This document shows, in pieces, positions 59,285 to 64,000 of a stretch of DNA of 64,000 nucleotides; position 1 is the stretch's first letter; every line of letters starts with the position of its first letter. The notes under the pieces were generated by a model. The model was given only the letters and a program-made list of their open reading frames with translations, was not told the origin of the DNA and did no database searches. The stretch comes from Proteles cristata cristata (Eukaryota > Chordata > Mammalia > Carnivora > Hyaenidae): assembly GCA_017311185.1 (NCBI GenBank), contig JAESUZ010002551.1, positions 2,790,001-2,854,000 on the forward strand. The letters are read 5' to 3'. The translations under genes were made by a program, and so were the position numbers.

Positions 59285-61069
59285 TTAATTTACTCAAAGT
59301 CACATGGCTAGTCACTATGAAACTGGAGTTTGAACTTGGTTCCAACTTCAAAGTCAGCTTTTTCCATTCATCAAAGAAGCATCTATTTGGAAGCAGATCT
59401 GGGATTTAAATACTAGCCTCTGTCTCACCCTGTTAAAATAGTTGTTTTCAGTCCACAATCATGGATTTATAAGTGCTTTCTGAAATATTTAAAACATTTT
59501 GAAACTTCTTATAGGGGCAATTCATGATACTTGACTTGTTACCAAAATTAATTTGTATTTAGGGTGTCAGTTATATAGGATTAAAATTTTCCACTATTTT
59601 AGGATCAGTTTTAATTGGTTAAACCTTAAGAGTAGAGTCTCTTGAGTTTTTATTCTTAGGCGAATTCTTTATTAAAGATTATTTGCTATAAATTGCCATC
59701 TCTCAAAATGACACCGTTTACCAATTTAACAGTCATTATCGAGTGCTAGAAATAATAATACCCTTTTCCATTATTGGAACATTTCATAACATGTGGTGAT
59801 GTTAAGTTTAGATATCCAGTTTGTTATTCTTTCTATATAAAATATTCTCTTGAAAAGTAAACAGCTCCCCTACTGATTCTCTTTAAATTCCTCCTCACTA
59901 TTTTGGTCTCTGTTTTCTCTATGTAGTAGAGTGTTGACAGAAAGCAACTGTACAGAGAGATAAAAATATGCATCAATTAGAGCAGCAAATCACAGTGTAG
60001 TTTTCAAATGAAGTATTTTAGCTAAGACACAAGAAACACAGCTGTAATAAGTGTCTGAATAGGAATTTGTTCCAAGTTGTTACTAAAATAGTCTTATCAT
60101 TTTCTATTTTATGATTGTCACAGGGGATAAAAAAATGAGAATAGGCGTGCATTTTCACGATTCTGCATTACTTTGAGAAATAAATATCAAACAAAGACTA
60201 AAGATTTTCCTAATGTCTTCATTCTGTTCCTGTTATTTTGTTTTTATATCTGCAAAGAAAATATTCTAGTTTAGCTTGATCTATTATGATAAAATTTTTA
60301 AAATCTTGGCTGAGGACCAACTCTCTGATTCAACAAAATAAGTTTTATGTTACATAACGTGGATTCTTTAACAAATATGTTACTTTGCAAAACTGGAGCT
60401 TTCAGATATATGCCTATACTGAATATGATTTTTTGAATATTTTTCCATCTGGACTAAAGCTTAGGAAATATTTCTTTCAGATTTATTTCAGTAGGAATAA
60501 ATACAGTTTTAATTAACAGTGATGTTTTGGGAAGTTAAGAGGTGGAATGGCTGAGAAGGGAAGAGGGTTTTGTTTTTAACCTTGGTCTTGAGAAAGGTTA
60601 CTCTCCATCCCTTTTGTTTGTTGTTTAGTATTTGTTTTTAGACAAAATTGCAGGTCAGGCAGCATGATTGTATTATCTTGGACTCACTTCTATCATTTGT
60701 GGGCTCAGAAGTATGGAGATTGGTTAGCTTTTATGGGATACAATTGGAGGAAGACACTTTATACTCTGGGTCTTCCCTGTCTTTCAACCTGAAGCTATAG
60801 AAACATGCTGAAAGACAACATTAAAGACTGAAAACTCAAAGGCAAAGATATTTATGAATAAATAATCCTTTCTTGTTTAGAGATCTAGTATTTCACTGTC
60901 TGTTTAGACAGGAGGAAGACCCTGGTGCTCTGATTTCCTGATTTTATAGACTTGTGTTTATACCTGGGGAATTCTGCTGCACTTTAAAGCCAGGGGTGGC
61001 AGTTGGGGGAAGATAGTATTTTGAGTTTTAATGGTAGAATTGATGTGTGGTACAGTTTGTGCTGCCACT
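59282..61069. other. Intron stretch with no recognised feature
   Basis: 1.8 kb without young repeats; AT-rich; no exon recognised. Confidence 0.4.
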
Positions 61070-61085
61070 TAATAATTTTGTACTT

Positions 61086-61303
61086 AAAAATTTTTAATGT
61101 TTATTTTTGAAAGAGAGAGAGAGAGAGCGCGCACGCGAGCGTGCGCTAGTGGGGGAGGGGCATGGAGAGAAGGAGACAAAGAATCTGAAGCAGATTCTAT
61201 GCTGTCAGTGCAAAGCCCAACATGGATCTCAAATCCACAAACTATGAGATTGTGACATAAACCAAAGTTGGACACTCAACCAACTGAGCCACTCAGGTGC
61301 CCC
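61086..61303 (-). mobile_element. CAN-SINE
   Basis: Antisense copy, ttttaatgtttatttttgaa ... gagccactcaggtgcccc, with a CpG-rich patch gcgcgcacgcgagcgtgcgc near its tail. Flanks aataattttgta / aataactttgta. Confidence 0.94.
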
Positions 61304-61544
61304 AATAACTTTGTATTTTTAAGGCCAGGCTTATAGTATAGAAAACAGTTATTATTTCCCCATTGTTCCACATGGTGCCTTACAATGTCTTTAGTTTTCA
61401 TTAATAGGTGAGTCTTTTTAGAATCTAACACTTGAGTGAAGAACTAGCAAGGTGAGACAAGGAGCAGCAAACACATTGGAAGTTTTCCATCTGTAGTTCT
61501 GTTTATAGAAAAGTGAAAACTACAGCAGAGCAAGAATTCAGAAG

Positions 61545-61700
61545 ACCCAGGTTTGAGCTGTCGCACTGTGATGTAGCAGTTATGTAACCTTGGCTATATG
61601 CTGTGTTATCTCACTGGAGGTCAGTTTCCTTGACTTTAAAATGGTGAGTGTTCTTATTTTGCTTTATCTTGGAGAATTGTTGTCAAGAGCTGATGTTACA
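61545..61700 (+). repeat. MIR relic
   Basis: gaagacccaggtttgagctg, gtaaccttggctatatgctg, gtcagtttccttgactttaa, aatggtgagt: MIR 3' half. Confidence 0.75.
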
Positions 61701-61734
61701 AACTCTGCCACCTCATCAAATAAGATGTATATCG

Positions 61735-62210
61735 ACTGGGAATCTTTCATTTGCAAATGACATAAATTTAAGTCAACTGTGCAAAGGAAAAAAAGAGATT
61801 TATTGAAGGCCAGGGACAGTCCTGGATTTCATTATCAGGACTTGGTTGCTGTCCACTCTAAGCTCTAGTCTTCTCCATCTTGAGTTTTCTAACCCAGTGT
61901 ATTTCTCTGGGCATGATAGCTGATGTGCCTTCAAGTTCAGTCCCGTAGAGAGGACTGCCTGCTTCTGTCCTAGTGAGTCTCATTATCTTCCAGCAGCTTT
62001 ACTTCAGTCACATGCCTGAATCTGAACCCAGCACTATAACTGGGAAGTATGATGTGTCCAGTGACTGGGGGCAGGCTGACCTACCCCTGGAGCAGGAAGT
62101 GGAATTGATCTCTCACAAAGCTCATGGCCTGAATGTGGAGACAGCTGATTCCCCCAAAGAATTTCAGGGCACACTTTTACCAACTTCAAAGTATACTGTG
62201 TCATAAGAAC
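61735..62210 (+). repeat. Old interspersed repeat, unnamed
   Basis: tcatttgcaaatgacataaa, gaaaaaaagagatttattga, tttacttcagtcacatgcct, tggggcaggctgacc-like text and cccccaaagaatttcagggc recall a known old mammalian repeat. A 77-codon + frame (61973-62206) lies inside and is not an ADAM22 exon. Confidence 0.45.
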
Positions 62211-62214
62211 AACT

Positions 62215-62920
62215 TACCAGTGAACATGATACTGATGAAATGGCTTAAAAGGAAAGTTAAGAAATAATTGATGGGCATTCATAAATTTCCAGAAAGGACC
62301 AAATTTCAAAGAGAATTTTATTTAATAACCCAGGAAGGAAAAAGACCAGAAATGTATGGAGGACAGGTAAGTACAATGTTATGGATGAAGCAGAACTCTC
62401 TCCTTTATGCGACTTAGATGATAATAATCATACGTAGTGATAATAGCTTCCACCCTATTGGATGGCCATTTTATGAGGGTGTTTTTACTTCCTTCTTGAT
62501 CCTAACCCAAGAAACAATTCATTTTTAAAGAGACTGAATTCAGCCCAAAGGAATAGGATTAGGAAAAGTTCATCCTTGGCTGAAATAACAGGAGGATGTA
62601 ATTTGTGAAGTTTTGGAAGCTGTAGTTAGAAGGAGCAATCTATGTCAGAAATAGACCTGTTATTGCCAGAATAGTGGTTACACAAATGGTGAAATTTATG
62701 TTGATTTTTAGTAACTAATTGGGGTCAGAGTGAAAAGAGATAAACAGGGAAAATTACAAAAACTCCACTAAAATTTTGTTTGGGAAAGATAGACAGCTGA
62801 AGGAGGCATGCTGTAGAGAATGAAGAGTCTTCAGAGATCTGGAGACTTAGAGAGGCAGAAAGTTAAACAGCTATTAACTCAGGAAAGAAAAAGACAATTT
62901 AAAATGGCCTTCTTTGTTCC
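62215..62920. other. Intron stretch with no recognised feature
   Basis: Purine-rich; nothing named. Confidence 0.4.
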
Positions 62921-62924
62921 AGAA

Positions 62925-63065
62925 ACTTTATATTCATTATCTCATTTAAACCTCAGATAATTCTTTTATATATATATATATATATGGAGAAACTCAAGCT
63001 CAAATAAATAACTTGGCCAAGGTTCTACAGCAGGTCAGTATTAGAGGTAGGACGTTACCTGGCAA
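62925..63065 (+). repeat. MIR relic with internal (TA)n
   Basis: actttatattcattatctca, tttaaacctcagataattct, then about 10 TA units (62966-62986), tggagaaactcaagctcaaa, aacttggccaaggttctaca. Confidence 0.8.
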
Positions 63066-64000
63066 TGAAATGGATTGATGGTGGTCCTGCTGTGACTCAA
63101 GCATTAACATATAGCTTCTTAGGAGTCGGGACAAACTTTATTCATTTGGGTTGTTCCCTCAAATTAGATATACCCTGAGAATCACTTTAAAAAATTTTTC
63201 CAAAAGACAGGGTTGCATGCCTGAATTAACTATTATAAAATACTTGGCTATTTCAAATTGGGGAAGTGAAGAGGGGACAGATTATAGTCTCCAAATGTAG
63301 AGAAATTTTGTTCTTTACACAGAGGGAGTTCTGAGTTGAAAGACAACTATTGTTTTCTGGAGATGATTTTCAGTGTTCCTAAAGAAAAGTTTCTGTGATC
63401 AGAGAAATTTGGGAAATACGCTGCATTATGTACACCTCTTGACTTCACATGTAGATTAAATATGTGGCACCTAGGAAATCGCCCTTGGTCTATGGAGACT
63501 CAGGGGAACATTCAGAAACATATGGGTTTGTTATAGGTTGCTTGCACCTGGTGCACAGGCAGACAGAAGGTTTGAGTAGGAACAGTTAAGAGTCAACAAA
63601 GAAATGTATGAAAAATGACTTGAAAACTGAAATGAATCTTTATTTAAGGAGAAACAGCTATGGCTTTTTTTTTTTTTTTTTTTGGCGGATTTGAAGGCCT
63701 GGGAAGACTTTTCTTCCTGGGAGTACCACTATGTAGCCTCTTCATACAGTAGAGACCTGGCCTCAGCAACCTCATATAGTAGAGACTTGGAATCTTTTTC
63801 CTGTATTCTGTATCTGTCAGTCTGTCAGCTTGGTGACAAATACTCACATGTTAAAGGCTCTGAGAAGCTCTGAGATAAAGAAACTTGGTGAACTCAGCAT
63901 TTGTCAAACCTTCTTGATCCATGTATGTATCTTTGGGGGGCAGGTATGAAAACACCTATTCATATGTTCTGGACTACAGTTAAGGAAATAAAGACTCAAG
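63066..64000. other. Intron stretch with T run
   Basis: T run of 18 bases at about 63666-63683. A short imperfect direct repeat catacagtagagacctgg / catatagtagagacttgg lies at about 63744 and 63772. No repeat family or exon recognised. Confidence 0.4.

Noticed and set aside
61973..62206. 77-codon + frame as the next ADAM22 exon
   Set aside because: The translation does not match the ADAM22 prodomain, and the DNA looks like an old repeat.

Overview
This window is mammalian nuclear DNA, almost certainly from a cat-like carnivore (Feliformia). It is AT-rich and CpG-poor, has no dense open reading frames, and carries about 40 copies of the carnivore tRNA-Lys-derived SINE (CAN-SINE/SINEC). Their body reads gcgcctgggtggctcagt, with the pol III B box gggttcgagcc and a CT-rich tail, which is the feliform rather than the dog form. 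Several copies belong to a second, very uniform subtype that I do not recall as the usual domestic-cat consensus, so a non-felid feliform (hyena, mongoose, civet or similar) is possible.

Only one protein-coding exon is visible: a 77-nt + strand exon at 34808-34884 with good splice sites. Its translation ([19 protein letters not shown]...) matches the prodomain of ADAM22, the catalytically dead ADAM that acts as the neuronal LGI1 receptor. The window is therefore the interior of ADAM22: about 34.8 kb of the intron before this exon and about 29.1 kb of the intron after it. I found no other exon, no RNA gene and no second gene.

Layout. 1-10 kb: intron with several SINEs, MIR and L2 relics. 10-21.5 kb: repeat-dense block with a near full-length but broken L1 in antisense (about 11.46-18.09 kb), an extra L1 3' end on one side, an extra piece of L1 ORF2 on the other, and two young SINE insertions with clear target-site duplications. 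21.5-34 kb: sparser intron with MIR, L2, an MLT1 LTR and an old mammalian repeat. 34.8 kb: the ADAM22 exon. 35-41 kb: SINE pair, a (TTTTA)3(TTTCA)10(TTTTA)3 repeat grown from a SINE tail, and two 5'-truncated antisense L1s with perfect 17- and 18-bp target-site duplications. 41-48 kb: old L1 ORF2 and L1M relics plus SINEs. 48-52.1 kb: dense SINE cluster with nested insertions. 52-64 kb: sparser intron with MIR, MER5 and other old repeats.

No new multi-gene system is present. The most interesting points are the TTTCA/TTTTA repeat inside an epilepsy-linked gene, the uniform SINE subtype, the nested SINE cluster and the rearranged L1 locus. Names of old repeat subfamilies are from memory of their consensus sequences and need a library search.
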